From Akkermansiaceae bacterium (GTDB taxonomy: Bacteria > Verrucomicrobiota > Verrucomicrobiia > Verrucomicrobiales > DEV007), in NCBI GenBank assembly GCA_024233005.1, contig JACKQE010000009.1:62001-126000 (forward strand): a DNA stretch of 64,000 nucleotides. The letters run 5' to 3'. Both the position numbers and the translations under genes were made by a program. This document shows positions 27,885 to 37,237 of the stretch, piece by piece; within the stretch, counting starts at the first letter, position 1, and each line of letters begins with the position of its first letter. The notes under the pieces are model-generated. The model had not been told where the DNA came from. It searched no databases and saw only the letters and a program-made list of their open reading frames with translations.

Positions 27885-28919
27885 TCAGACTTGGCCGTGA
27901 ATGGATTTGCCGGCGCAGAGCAGATCGTCACAAGCGCGAGCGATCCGGGCGGCCATGCCTTCTTCGCCTTTCTTCAGATAGCCGCGGGGATCATAGGCCT
28001 TTTTGTTGCCGACTTCACCGTCCACCATGAGAACGCCATCATAGTTTTTGAAGAAGTGATCCACGATGGGGCGGGTGAAAGAGTACTGGGTGTCCGTGTC
28101 GATGTTCATTTTCACGACACCGTAGCCGAGGGTTTCCCGGATCTGCTCCAGGGGGCTGCCGGAGCCACCGTGGAAGACGAGGTCGAACTCGGCCGCCTTG
28201 CCATACTTTGCCATCACGGCGTCCTGTCCCTGCTTGAGGATGTCGGGCCGGAGTTTGACGGAGCCGGGTTTGTAGTGCCCGTGGACATTGCCGAACGTGG
28301 CGGCGAATGAGTAGCGGCCAATGCCCTCGAGGGCTTCATAAACGGCCAGCATGTCCTCGGGGGTGGTGTAGAGCTTGTCGCTGGGGGTGTCGTGGGATCC
28401 CGAGGCCCCGTCCTCTTCGCCACCGACGACACCGGCTTCGACTTCCAGCACGATTTCGTTGAGGGCGCAGAGTTTGAGGGTCTCCTTGGAGAGCGCCATG
28501 TTCTCCTCCAGAGGAAGGTTCGAGGCATCCAGCATGTGGTTCTGGAACAGATTGTTTTCCCCTTTGGCGCGACGGGCGGCGGTCGCCTCGATCAGGGGTT
28601 TCATGAAACTGTCCACCTGATTGGGAGGGCAGTGGTCGGTGTTCAGTCCGACGAGAACACCGTACTGCTCGGCGAGGCGGTGCGCGGCCTCGGCAAGGAC
28701 GATGGTTCCGAAAGCGGAGTTTTTGTGGTTCAATCCGGAGGCGAACTGGCCGGCTCCGGTGGAGAACTGGATGATGCCGTCCGACTTCATGTCGGCGAAC
28801 GCCTTGAGCGCGGCATTGATGGTGATGATGCTGGTGCAGTTGATGGCGGGGTACGCGTAGCCACCCTCCTGGGCGGCATCCAACATGGCGGCGAATTGTT
28901 TGGGAGTTGCGACTGGCAT
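27885..28919 (-). CDS. fba: Class II fructose-bisphosphate aldolase
   Basis: 344 residues, close to E. coli FbaA. The zinc and catalytic site appears as GLNTDHCPP (Asp 95, His 96), NVHGHYKPGSVKLRP and DLVFHGGSGS, with MNIDTDTQYSFTRP near the end. It cleaves fructose-1,6-bisphosphate in glycolysis and makes it in gluconeogenesis. Start at 28919 (MPVATPKQF) fits the family; an open frame continues to 29024. It is the last gene of a minus-strand run and ends at a strong terminator. The upstream gap of 144 bases could hold its own promoter. Confidence 0.96.
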   Translation of the reverse strand: MPVATPKQFAAMLDAAQEGGYAYPAINCTSIITINAALKAFADMKSDGIIQFSTGAGQFASGLNHKNSAFGTIVLAEAAHRLAEQYGVLVGLNTDHCPPNQVDSFMKPLIEATAARRAKGENNLFQNHMLDASNLPLEENMALSKETLKLCALNEIVLEVEAGVVGGEEDGASGSHDTPSDKLYTTPEDMLAVYEALEGIGRYSFAATFGNVHGHYKPGSVKLRPDILKQGQDAVMAKYGKAAEFDLVFHGGSGSPLEQIRETLGYGVVKMNIDTDTQYSFTRPIVDHFFKNYDGVLMVDGEVGNKKAYDPRGYLKKGEEGMAARIARACDDLLCAGKSIHGQV

Positions 28920-29063
28920 GGGCGACTCAATAGCGATTCCCGTGCCGTTTGCAAGCGATTCTCCAGAAAGGAGCGGAATCCTGTGGACCCGGGAGCGACC
29001 CCGGAGGGCGTCCCGACCGGGCAAATTCCTGCGGTGGCGGGACGTGGCCGCCTTCAGGAGGCT

Positions 29064-30263
29064 TCACTTGCCGAAGCGCCACAAATGTTTGTCACTGCGG
29101 ACATAGACGGCGTTTCCAGACAAGGACGGTGTTCCCAGGATGGTCTCCTTCAAGTCCACTTCCGAGGTGACCACTCCTTCGGCTCCGGTGAGGTCCACAC
29201 ATTGACCGATGCCCGGCTCGCTGAAAACGTAGAGATGGGTCGCGGTGGCAATCGGGGAGCTGCTGAACGGACCTTTGAGACGGATTCGCCAGAGACGCTC
29301 GCCATCTTTCAGGCGGATGGCATTGAGGACTCCGGCTCCGTTGATGACGTAACCTTTGTCTCCCAAAACCAAAGGACTGCCGGTGCCGGGCCGCTGTTCG
29401 GATTGCCGCCAGAGTTGCTCCACGGAGGCACCGTTGGACGCGGCTTTGAATGCGGTCAGTCCGTTGGAAGGGGCATAAATGATGTCTCCGAAAGCGGCGC
29501 TGGAGGCCATCGTGGCGGCACCTTCGGAGTAGTTCCAGACTTCGGAGCCGGTCGAGGGAACCACCCCGAGGATCCCCTTGCTCGACTGGAGGGCGACAAT
29601 TTCCTGTCCAGCCGGTCCGACCACGACCGGGGAGGTCCAGTTGGCTGCCTTGGGGCGGTCGATTTTCCATTTGTTGGCGCCGGTCAGCACGTCGAGTCCG
29701 ACGGCAAAGGACTCGCTGTCATTCTCGATTTGGGCCACGAACGTATCGTCAATGACGACCGGGGAGGAGGCCATGCCGAGACTGTTGGAGGCGTTGGGAT
29801 AGTCATAGGTGAGACCCCGGGTCCAGAGCAGGTTCCCATCCAAATCGGTGCAGAAAACATCGTTGCTGGAGTAAATGGCGAAGACCCTTTTGCCATCGCT
29901 CGCCGGGGTGGGGGCGGCAACGCAGGTTTTTTCATGCGTCATGGTCCGTCCGGTGGCCCAGTATTCCCGGTGCCAGAGTTTTTTGCCATCGGCCGCGGCA
30001 AAACAGATGAGGTGCAGCCGATCCTGGAGGGGGCCGCTGCTGCAGGTCAGAAACACGCGGTCCCCGACCACGATGGGAGAGGAAAGGCCCCGGCCCGGGA
30101 GATCGGATGACCAGGCGAGGGTTTCCTCGGTCAGCGCCGCGGGGCCGGTGGCGCCGTCCTCGGCAATGCCGGTTCCACGGGGGCCACGGAAATTGGGCCA
30201 GTCGGCGGAGGCGGGGAAAGCGGGGGCGAGGAGGAGCAGGAGAGCGAGGGATCGGGAATGCAT
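29064..30263 (-). CDS. Secreted PQQ-type beta-propeller protein
   Basis: About 399 residues with a signal peptide (SLALLLLLAPAFPASA) followed by DWPNFRGPRGTG, the same N-terminal signature as the propeller at 4520. Blades read LHLICFAAADGKKLWHRE, CTDLDGNLLWTRG, LKDGERLWRIRL. Function is unknown; it may bind sugars or proteins in the periplasm or outside. Start 30263 (ATG) is preferred; a TTG at 30269 adds two residues. It follows the jelly-roll protein gene by 42 bases. Confidence 0.87.
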   Translation of the reverse strand: MHSRSLALLLLLAPAFPASADWPNFRGPRGTGIAEDGATGPAALTEETLAWSSDLPGRGLSSPIVVGDRVFLTCSSGPLQDRLHLICFAAADGKKLWHREYWATGRTMTHEKTCVAAPTPASDGKRVFAIYSSNDVFCTDLDGNLLWTRGLTYDYPNASNSLGMASSPVVIDDTFVAQIENDSESFAVGLDVLTGANKWKIDRPKAANWTSPVVVGPAGQEIVALQSSKGILGVVPSTGSEVWNYSEGAATMASSAAFGDIIYAPSNGLTAFKAASNGASVEQLWRQSEQRPGTGSPLVLGDKGYVINGAGVLNAIRLKDGERLWRIRLKGPFSSSPIATATHLYVFSEPGIGQCVDLTGAEGVVTSEVDLKETILGTPSLSGNAVYVRSDKHLWRFGK

Positions 30264-30305
30264 GGCCAAACTGAGGTGGGGAAGTAGGGCGAAAAAGTGG
30301 GAGGA

Positions 30306-31487
30306 TTACTTTTTGGCGACAGCGTCCGGGGAAGGGGTCGGCGGACGGTTCCGGGCGAGAATGGCCGTGCCGGTGCTGTCGCAAACGCGCAGTTGGAACT
30401 GCCACTCCACCGTCCAGGTTTCTTTCTGCTCGTTCTGGCAAAGTTTGACGAGGATGGTGTTTTTCCCTTTTTGGAGATCGATCGGCATGCGGTACTGGTC
30501 GATCCGGGCACCGCGGTGGTATTCATCGCGTCCGAAAATGAGCTTGCCATTGACCCAGATTTTCCAGGCATTCTTGCAACCAAGGCGCAACTCGGCGGGG
30601 CGGGCTTCTGCAGAATCAAACTCCGTGTAGGCATATCCGGTGACTTCCTTGATCAGGTCCGGGAAAAGCTTGTTGAAGTCCACCATCCCGTACGGGTCGG
30701 CGGAGACCAGATCCTGCCAGCCGATCTCGCCATTCTTGCCGGGATACTTGGCCTCGAGCTGGACTCCCGTCTCCGGGGGATAAACCGTGTCGAAGCCCGC
30801 CCGGCCGGTGTTGTCAAAGGGAGCCAGAACTTTCCACTCCATGAGGAATCCAAAGTGCCGAGGCAGATCGACGGTGCGACCCATCTTGGTCAGGGTGGCG
30901 TTCAGTTCTTTGATCTGGTCGACATCCCGCGCAGCGCGGATCGCCTGCTCATAGAGCAGACCGGCGGCAGCCTCATCACCGGCGGTTTTGGCATCCGCAG
31001 CCTGCTTGGTGAGCCAGGCCACGGCATCCCGCCGCAACTCCACGGCCGGATCATTCAACAATCCGGGAATGAGCTTTTCAGCGGCATTCGGGGCACTCCG
31101 TTGGATCAATTCAAAGGCAAAGCGCCGCGCCCGCGGATTTTGGGTGACTTCAAAGAGAAAGCCTCCCAGCGTAGCGATCGACGGGGATTTGCCAGCGGCG
31201 AGGTCACGGTCGACAATGGTTTCCAAGGCTGACCGGATCCAGTTGAGGGCGAGGGGATTGGCCTCGCCCATGGCTTCGAGCAGAGGAACGAGGGATTCGG
31301 AATCGGCGGAGGCAACGACCTTCCACGCTGCGGAAGCTTCGGCATTTCCCTTGGCCTCGGGACCGACCGCCAGCAGGGTGGCCAGCGCTTGGTCGAATCC
31401 ATCCGGGGCCGCCCGGAGGGCCGACTGGGGCAGGCATACGGAGGTCAGAAACAGGATGGCGGGCAAAAAAACGCGGCGGGGCCTCAT
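30306..31487 (-). CDS. Secreted helical-repeat plus jelly-roll protein of unknown function
   Basis: 393 residues with a signal peptide (FLPAILFLTSVCLPQSALRA). The first half (about 30-210) is helical with HEAT-like spacing (PNAAEKLIPGLLNDPAVELRRDAVAWL). The second half reads like a galactose-binding-type jelly roll (CKNAWKIWVNGKLIFGRDEY, then MPIDLQKGKNTILVKLCQNE), where the IWVNG and GxNxILVK elements are typical carbohydrate-binding modules in this phylum. Its ATG overlaps the stop of the transglutaminase-like gene (ATGA), so the two are translationally coupled. Possible role: recognising a glycan together with the protease-like partner (inference). Confidence 0.72.
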   Translation of the reverse strand: MRPRRVFLPAILFLTSVCLPQSALRAAPDGFDQALATLLAVGPEAKGNAEASAAWKVVASADSESLVPLLEAMGEANPLALNWIRSALETIVDRDLAAGKSPSIATLGGFLFEVTQNPRARRFAFELIQRSAPNAAEKLIPGLLNDPAVELRRDAVAWLTKQAADAKTAGDEAAAGLLYEQAIRAARDVDQIKELNATLTKMGRTVDLPRHFGFLMEWKVLAPFDNTGRAGFDTVYPPETGVQLEAKYPGKNGEIGWQDLVSADPYGMVDFNKLFPDLIKEVTGYAYTEFDSAEARPAELRLGCKNAWKIWVNGKLIFGRDEYHRGARIDQYRMPIDLQKGKNTILVKLCQNEQKETWTVEWQFQLRVCDSTGTAILARNRPPTPSPDAVAKK

Positions 31488-32740
31488 GGTGTCGGCATTG
31501 TAGCAAATGCCGCCGGGTCATCAAGCCCGCGTTCGCGCTTCGTGACCAGAGGGGAGTCCGGAATGGGTTGCCACCAGGCGGGGTTCCAACAATCCAGATA
31601 AGGCGACATGCCGGCAGATTTGGCTTCCGGGGCAAGGGTGTAGACATGTGTCCGGTCGAAGAGTTGCTCGGCGCGGTATTCCTCGCCATTGACGGCGATC
31701 GGATCGATTGTTGCCGGCGGGTCCTCAAGCGTGGTTTCCAGGACGTGCTGGACCCCTCCCATCCGCACGACGCACCAGGAATGCTGTCCGATCTGGAGAT
31801 TCCATCCGATGGCCACCCGGGCGTCCAGTCCCGCAGAAATGAGGGCATCTGCGAGGAGAATGGCGGTGTCTTCGCAGTCGCCCGACGCATCCAGCCAGGT
31901 CTCGGCGGGCGTTTTCCAGATTTCCAGATTCCCTGAGCCGTTCCCCTTGTCGTCGTGGGCGTAGTGGCAATGTTCGAGCACCGCCGCATAGACCCTTTTC
32001 AGCCGTTCGGCGGGGGCCAGCCGAAGCAGGGCGGCATTGTCGGCCAATTGGTAAGTTGTCAGGAAGTCGGGGGCCCGCCGCAGAACGCCATCGGTGCCCG
32101 AACCGAGGACTTCGCAGACTTTTTCACATTCCGGGCAGCGCAGGATCAGAGTCCGGGAACGTCGGGCCAGCTTGACGGCATGGTGCCGTCCGCAGTGGGG
32201 GCAGCGCTGGATGAATTCTCCTCCTTTATCATTGGCGGCATTCAGATCGAAATCCGGGAGTCGGGAGGAAAGCATCGCCAGACAACCCTGACGGTAACCG
32301 TCCCGGAAGACCACCGTGCTCAGGGAGTCAAAATCCGGTCCAGCGGTTTGCGCCCAGTCGGCAACGGATTGCGCCAAAGACGCCGGATTCGGGTGGTAGA
32401 CCAGAGTGGCGGAGAGTTGCCGCGCTCCGGGAAAGTCGGCCTGGACGGCCTTGAAAACTTCCTCCAGTCCAAGCAACGATGGTTTCGTGGTCGCCACCAC
32501 CAGCCGTTCCAGTTTCTCCTGCAAGGGCTCGTCATCGTGGACGATGGGAAAGCGATGCTCCGTGCGTTGTTTGTTGATCCGTCCGGCACAGAGGCGACGA
32601 AAAGCAACCTGGTCCGGGATGGATCGGGTCCCACTGAGGGCCGCCGTCGCGCTCTCCAGCACTCCTCCAGAGCCTGAAGACGCGAGATAGAGCGTCCCAG
32701 GCAGGGCCAAGAAAGCCACCCAGGTAAAAAATCTTGTCAT
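31484..32740 (-). CDS. Transglutaminase-like Cys protease-fold protein with zinc ribbon
   Basis: 418 residues, N-terminal hydrophobic signal/anchor (FFTWVAFLALPGTLYLA). A four-Cys ribbon sits mid-protein (CPHCGRHHAVKL, then LRCPECEKVCE). The catalytic core follows: Cys in DASGDCEDTAILLADAL, His in IGQHSWCVVRM, and an acidic residue near LETTLEDP, the Cys-His-Asp order of bacterial transglutaminase-like peptidases. Such proteins may cleave or cross-link peptides. Start 32740 gives the best signal; the frame continues to 32782. Coupled by ATGA overlap to the next gene (30306-31487). Substrate unknown. Confidence 0.75.
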   Translation of the reverse strand: MTRFFTWVAFLALPGTLYLASSGSGGVLESATAALSGTRSIPDQVAFRRLCAGRINKQRTEHRFPIVHDDEPLQEKLERLVVATTKPSLLGLEEVFKAVQADFPGARQLSATLVYHPNPASLAQSVADWAQTAGPDFDSLSTVVFRDGYRQGCLAMLSSRLPDFDLNAANDKGGEFIQRCPHCGRHHAVKLARRSRTLILRCPECEKVCEVLGSGTDGVLRRAPDFLTTYQLADNAALLRLAPAERLKRVYAAVLEHCHYAHDDKGNGSGNLEIWKTPAETWLDASGDCEDTAILLADALISAGLDARVAIGWNLQIGQHSWCVVRMGGVQHVLETTLEDPPATIDPIAVNGEEYRAEQLFDRTHVYTLAPEAKSAGMSPYLDCWNPAWWQPIPDSPLVTKRERGLDDPAAFATMPTP

Positions 32741-32839
32741 TTTTCTATAAAAACCATAATTCACATTGTCATAAAAATCCATCCCTAATTTGTCGGTGCC
32801 CCGATTCTCGATCGATCTGCGGCAGGCCGCGGTGCCGTT

Positions 32840-34003
32840 TTATTGCACGGTGGCCCGGACCGTGAGACTGCCGGCATTCCCTCCTCCGAAAAATTTTCGG
32901 GAAAAGTCATCCGGTGCGTTGGTGAAACTTCCGATGGTCACGGTGGCCCCATTTTCCACCACCACTGTGGTGGAAAGCCGCGTGTAGGTCACAAATTGAC
33001 CCGCGCCAGCGATGGCGCCGGGCCCTACCTGACCGGGAATGGTTTGGGGAGGTCCCATCACGATGGCTGAAATCTGGGGGATCACCTCCAGGGAAATCAG
33101 GTTGCCGCTCACGGTGGGTTTGACCAGCAGGCGGGTGCCCGCCTTCTCCCAGTGAAATTCTGGCGCCTGGAATTGTCCGGCGGGCATGACATGAATGATC
33201 TGGTTGCCCGGTCCTTGGACGGAGAAGGGGGCGTTGGCGCCGATGGAATAGGCCGAGAAGTAGTCCAGGAACGGGACCTCCCGGGCAACCTCGAGGACAC
33301 CTTGGCCTCCGCTGGTAACGAGGATAAAGCTGTTGCTCATCCCGGAAGTGAATCCGGATTGGGAGGTGCCGCCGAGGTTCACATCCACTCCTCCCCGGGG
33401 CATTACGATGCGGCCGGAGACACCGGATGTCATGGGGCCGACCGGACGGCCGTTGACCGTGTTTTGTCGGATCACGCCCGGCGCGCCGGGGCCAGAGGGG
33501 GAGACCACCCCGTAGGGCGTCACATAGCCGCCCCCGGGAGGCATCACCGGACCATACAGGCCACCCGATCCCCCCATCCCGATCCGGCCAGGGATGGTGT
33601 TTCCCGAAATGCGGACGCCTCCGGTCGCTGCGGGATGGCTGTCCAAGCTCATCGACATGACTTCGATTTTGACATTGCGGGGCGGCGCCGCAAGGGCTTG
33701 GAGAAACGTGCGGACCGCATCCACCGTGGAGGGCCGGGCGGTGAGGCTAACGAGTCGACGCAACTCGAAGACGTTGTATTTTTCGTCGGGTTGGGCAAGG
33801 TCCTTGAGAATCGCCCGGACCTGCGTCGGATCCGCATTCCCGTAGGGAATTTCAATGCTCATGAAACCGGCCGACGGCGCCGGTGGGGGTGTCTGAGCCG
33901 GAATCATCGGAACCAGGGCCACCGTCAGAAGGGCAGCCATCCATCCTGGGAGCAGGGAGAAAGGTCTCATGGCAGAACCGCCCATGCGCCGGGCTCTCTT
34001 CAT
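32840..34003 (-). CDS. Secreted short secretin-domain-like protein
   Basis: About 387 residues; signal peptide PGWMAALLTVALVPMIPA, start 34003 (KRARR n-region) chosen, with 33970 and 34054 as alternatives. A small N0/secretin-like domain follows (IEIPYGNADPTQVRAILKDLAQ, SLTARPSTVDAVRTFLQAL), then a Gly/Pro/Met-rich linker, and a C-terminal part resembling secretin beta-domain strands (LISLEVIPQISAIVMG, YTRLSTTVVVENGATVTIGSF). In true secretins the latter reads 'v...dGqTvviGGl'. It is short for a pore-forming secretin and no type II/IV secretion genes are nearby, so it may be a secretin-like periplasmic protein. First gene of the minus-strand run. Confidence 0.6.
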   Translation of the reverse strand: MKRARRMGGSAMRPFSLLPGWMAALLTVALVPMIPAQTPPPAPSAGFMSIEIPYGNADPTQVRAILKDLAQPDEKYNVFELRRLVSLTARPSTVDAVRTFLQALAAPPRNVKIEVMSMSLDSHPAATGGVRISGNTIPGRIGMGGSGGLYGPVMPPGGGYVTPYGVVSPSGPGAPGVIRQNTVNGRPVGPMTSGVSGRIVMPRGGVDVNLGGTSQSGFTSGMSNSFILVTSGGQGVLEVAREVPFLDYFSAYSIGANAPFSVQGPGNQIIHVMPAGQFQAPEFHWEKAGTRLLVKPTVSGNLISLEVIPQISAIVMGPPQTIPGQVGPGAIAGAGQFVTYTRLSTTVVVENGATVTIGSFTNAPDDFSRKFFGGGNAGSLTVRATVQ

Positions 34004-34074
34004 GGTAGTCTTCAGGTTGAGCATCGGCAAGATAATCCGCTTGCGGCATGGCATTTCCGCGAAAGGTTGGGATC

Positions 34075-34971
34075 ATGCCGGAAAAACCTCTTTTTCAACA
34101 CCATGTCATCCACGGTCGACGGGGCGAAGGTCCCACCCTGCTGGTCATCGCGGGAGTCCACGGGGATGAATTCGAAGGTCCGGCGGCCTGCCGGAGGCTT
34201 ATCGCGGAGACTGATCCTGACGCCCTTTCGGGAAACCTCCACGTCATCCCCATGGCGAATGAATCGGCCTGTCGGTGTCGCGCCCGCTGCGGTTCCGACG
34301 GCCTCGATCTGGCCCGGACCTTTCCTGGTCGCGCCGATGGCAGCATCACCGAGCGAGTGGCCCATGCGCTCTCGGGGATCATCCGGGAGGCCAGTGCCTT
34401 CATTGACCTTCATTCCGGGGGAACCATCATGGAGGTCGCCCCGTTGTCCGGCTACATGCTGGTTCAGGATGCCGGGGTGCTGGAGCGGCAGCGTGACCTT
34501 GCCAAGGCCTTCGGACTTCCTTTGGCCTGGGGAACTTCGGCGTCCTTGGACGGCCGCTCCATGTCGGAGGCGCGGGATGCGGGAATTCCGGCGATTTATG
34601 CCGAATATCTCGGTGGGGCGCGCTGCTCGGAAGAGGGAGTGGCGGCCTATGTGGAGGGTTGCCGTAGAGTCATGGCCTTCTTGGGCATGATCGATTCAAT
34701 GCCGCCTGCGCCGTTGGTTCCCCAATGTGTCGAAGATACTTCCCCGGGATCAGGGCACATGCAGATCTGCCATCCCTCCCCGATGGAGGGAATTTTCGTC
34801 CCGGCTGTCCAGCTCGGCGAGAAATTGAGGCGGGGGCAGCCCCTGGGGGTGGTCGTCGACTATCTGGGAATCGAGCAGCGCCCCATTCCGGCGGAACGTG
34901 ACGGCCGGGTCATTGTGTTGCGGACCTATCCCCGGGTTGATGCGGGGGAGTCCGTGGGCGTCATTTTGTGA
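34075..34971 (+). CDS. Succinylglutamate desuccinylase/aspartoacylase family protein
   Basis: 298 residues. Zinc ligands are visible in AGVHGDEFEG (H-x-x-E) and in IDLHSGG (second His), the M14-like amidohydrolase pattern of this family; the C terminus (YLGIEQRPIPAERDGRVIVLR) is the small beta barrel. It probably hydrolyses an N-acyl amino acid or related amide in the cytosol. ATG at 34075 preferred; the start at 34048 overlaps the divergent neighbour more. Starts 72 bases from the secretin-like gene on the opposite strand. An SDR follows 49 bases downstream. Confidence 0.87.
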   Translation: MPEKPLFQHHVIHGRRGEGPTLLVIAGVHGDEFEGPAACRRLIAETDPDALSGNLHVIPMANESACRCRARCGSDGLDLARTFPGRADGSITERVAHALSGIIREASAFIDLHSGGTIMEVAPLSGYMLVQDAGVLERQRDLAKAFGLPLAWGTSASLDGRSMSEARDAGIPAIYAEYLGGARCSEEGVAAYVEGCRRVMAFLGMIDSMPPAPLVPQCVEDTSPGSGHMQICHPSPMEGIFVPAVQLGEKLRRGQPLGVVVDYLGIEQRPIPAERDGRVIVLRTYPRVDAGESVGVIL

Positions 34972-35020
34972 GGCACAGCTTCCGCCTTGAACCGTCCCGC
35001 ATTCATCTGGTTATAAAAAT

Positions 35021-35824
35021 ATGAAGACCGCATTCATCACTGGAGCCGCCCGAGGGATCGGTCTCGCCATTGCGGAGGAGTTTTTCCGGAAAGGTTGGCG
35101 GATCGCCATGGCCGACATCCTCCGTGACGACTTGTCCGCTGCCGCGGAAACGCTGCAGCAAGCGGGCGCGGAGGTGCTCGCGTTGCCGGTGGACCTCTCA
35201 GACCTGTCGGCCGCGGAGCAGGCCATGGCGGCTGCGGCGGGGCATTTTGGCGGCATTGATTGCCTCGTCAACAATGCCGCGGGACATGACTTTTTGGGAA
35301 TCCATGAGATGACTCCCGCTTCGTGGCACCGGGTGTTGCAGCTCAATCTCACGGCGCCGGCTTTCCTCGCCCAATTCGCTCGGCCTCACCTCATTGCTTC
35401 CGGGCAGGGATCCATTATTAATGTCGCCAGCATCGATGCCTGGTTTGGCAAGGGCATCGCCCCGGCTTACGTTGCCGCGAAAGGCGGACTGCTCAGCCTG
35501 ACCTACGATCTCGCTTCCGCCCTCGCTCCCCATGGGGTCCGGGCTGTGGCGGTCAGTCCGGGGGCCATCGACACCGAGTTGAGCCGAGACTATGCCGATG
35601 CCTCCGGTGGCAGTTTGACGGAGGATTTGCGGAATTTTACCGAGGATCTGATCCCCCTGCGTCGATGGGGCCGGCCGGAGGAAATCGCCCGTCTCGTGGT
35701 GTGGCTCGCCGGACCTGAGGCTGGCTACATCACCGGGACCGAAATCGTCGCCGACGGCGGTTTGATGCACAACAACCTTTCATTGAAGCTGAAGCAACGG
35801 ATGAATCCGGGGACTTTCCCCTGA
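35021..35824 (+). CDS. SDR family oxidoreductase
   Basis: 267 residues. Classical short-chain dehydrogenase: TGAARGIG (about 7-14) for the dinucleotide, NNAAG, catalytic Ser in INVASIDAWF and Tyr/Lys in AYVAAKGG, and VSPGAIDTELS. The ending GYITGTEIVADGG is typical of the glucose/3-oxoacyl-type dehydrogenases. Preference for NAD or NADP and the substrate cannot be fixed. It lies between the aspartoacylase-like gene and hisS, in the same direction, with no clear shared pathway. Confidence 0.92.
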   Translation: MKTAFITGAARGIGLAIAEEFFRKGWRIAMADILRDDLSAAAETLQQAGAEVLALPVDLSDLSAAEQAMAAAAGHFGGIDCLVNNAAGHDFLGIHEMTPASWHRVLQLNLTAPAFLAQFARPHLIASGQGSIINVASIDAWFGKGIAPAYVAAKGGLLSLTYDLASALAPHGVRAVAVSPGAIDTELSRDYADASGGSLTEDLRNFTEDLIPLRRWGRPEEIARLVVWLAGPEAGYITGTEIVADGGLMHNNLSLKLKQRMNPGTFP

Positions 35825-35928
35825 TCCGTCCTCCTTTCCGCGGGGCGCCGGTTGCCGACCGATTCGGGGTTTCGTTTTCCGGAATTGGCGGCATCTTGGG
35901 GCCTTTCTATTTCCGCTTCCCTTCCGCC

Positions 35929-37200
35929 ATGGCCAAAGGCTTCGACACTCTCCCCGGTTTCCGTGATTTCTACCCCGAAAGCTGCGCCGTGCGCAACGCG
36001 ATCTTCGACACCTGGAGATCGGTCGCCCAGCGCTACGGCTTTGTCGAGTATGACGGACCCGTGCTGGAGCCGACCGGGCTCTACACGCGGAAGAGCGGCG
36101 CGGAGATCGTCAACCAGCTGTTCTGTTTCACCGACAAAGGGGAACGGGAAGTGGCCCTGCGCCCTGAACTGACTCCGACCCTGGCGCGGCTCGCCGCCGC
36201 CCGGCAACGGGAATACAAAAAGCCGCTGCGCTGGTTTTCCATCGGCCAGTTCTTCCGCTACGAGAAACAGCAGAAAGGCCGGACCCGTGAGTTCTACCAG
36301 TTCAACTGTGACATTCTGGGCGAAACCAGTCCTGCCGCCGACGCGGAACTGATCGCTCTCTCCATCGATGTGATGCGGGCCTTCGGTTTTGATGAAACGC
36401 ATTTCCGGATCCGCCTCAGCGACCGCCGGGTCTGGACCGATTTCGCGGCCCGGGCCGGGGTGGGGGAAGCCTCCGTGGGCGACTTTCTCCAAATCATCGA
36501 CAAGCTCGATCGCGACAAGCCCGAGGTTTCCGCGGAAAAACTGGCCGCGCTGGGCATTGCGCTCGAAGACGTGCAGGCTTTCATCGCGGCGGGCGATCCC
36601 CAGAGCGAATCTTTGGGGATCGTGCGGGCGGATTTGGCGGCGCGGGGGTTGGAGCGATTCGTGGAGATCGATCTCGGCATTGTGCGGGGACTGGCCTACT
36701 ACACCGGGGCCGTCTTCGAAGTGTTCGACATTGGAAAAGGAATGCGGGCCGTCGCCGGTGGGGGACGGTATGACAAACTTGTCGAGTTGATCGGCGGAGT
36801 GGACATGGCGGCGGCGGGCTTCGCCATGGGTGACGTCGTGATCGGGGACCTGATCCGTGAGACTCCGGCGACTGCGGCCCGGCTCGATGCGGCCGTGGCC
36901 GCCCAAAGCGGGCTCGACCTTTTCATCATTGTGGCGGACGAAACCAAACGCCCCGAAGCTCTGCGCATGGTCCAGGAACTGCGGGACACCGGCTTTCGCG
37001 TGGCCTCTCCGATCGCTCCGGCCAAAGTCGGCAAACAATTCCAAATGGCCGAGGAGCAGCGCGCCCACATTGCCGTCGTCATCGGAGCCGAGTACCCACT
37101 CGTGACTTTGAAGAACCTGCCCTTGCGGCTGGAAACGATCTGTCGGCGGGAGGATTTCGACGCGGAGTTGACCCGGCTGCTGGGGGGCGCAGTGGGATGA
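35929..37200 (+). CDS. hisS: Histidine-tRNA ligase
   Basis: 423 residues, standard size. Class II motif 1 region KGFDTLPGFRDFYPE, motif 2 FFRYEKQQKGRTREFYQFNCDILG, the HisA box LVRGLAYYTGAVFEV-like (here VRGLAYYTGAVFEVF) and GGGRYDKLVELIGG. The C-terminal anticodon-binding domain follows (DLFIIVADE to the end). The ATG at 35929 begins the conserved MAKGFDTLPG; an upstream extension to 35896 looks non-homologous. It charges tRNA-His in the cytosol. Confidence 0.96.
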   Translation: MAKGFDTLPGFRDFYPESCAVRNAIFDTWRSVAQRYGFVEYDGPVLEPTGLYTRKSGAEIVNQLFCFTDKGEREVALRPELTPTLARLAAARQREYKKPLRWFSIGQFFRYEKQQKGRTREFYQFNCDILGETSPAADAELIALSIDVMRAFGFDETHFRIRLSDRRVWTDFAARAGVGEASVGDFLQIIDKLDRDKPEVSAEKLAALGIALEDVQAFIAAGDPQSESLGIVRADLAARGLERFVEIDLGIVRGLAYYTGAVFEVFDIGKGMRAVAGGGRYDKLVELIGGVDMAAAGFAMGDVVIGDLIRETPATAARLDAAVAAQSGLDLFIIVADETKRPEALRMVQELRDTGFRVASPIAPAKVGKQFQMAEEQRAHIAVVIGAEYPLVTLKNLPLRLETICRREDFDAELTRLLGGAVG

Positions 37201-37237
37201 TGGCACTGAGTTGCCCCCATTGGCCTCATCAATCTCC

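Noticed and set aside
28392..30110. 572-codon open frame antisense to fba and a PQQ protein
   Set aside because: It overlaps two genes with clear families on the other strand and shows no domain or signal.
32840..34003. Type II/III secretion secretin
   Set aside because: The protein is short and there are no secretion-system genes in the neighbourhood, so only secretin-like is stated.
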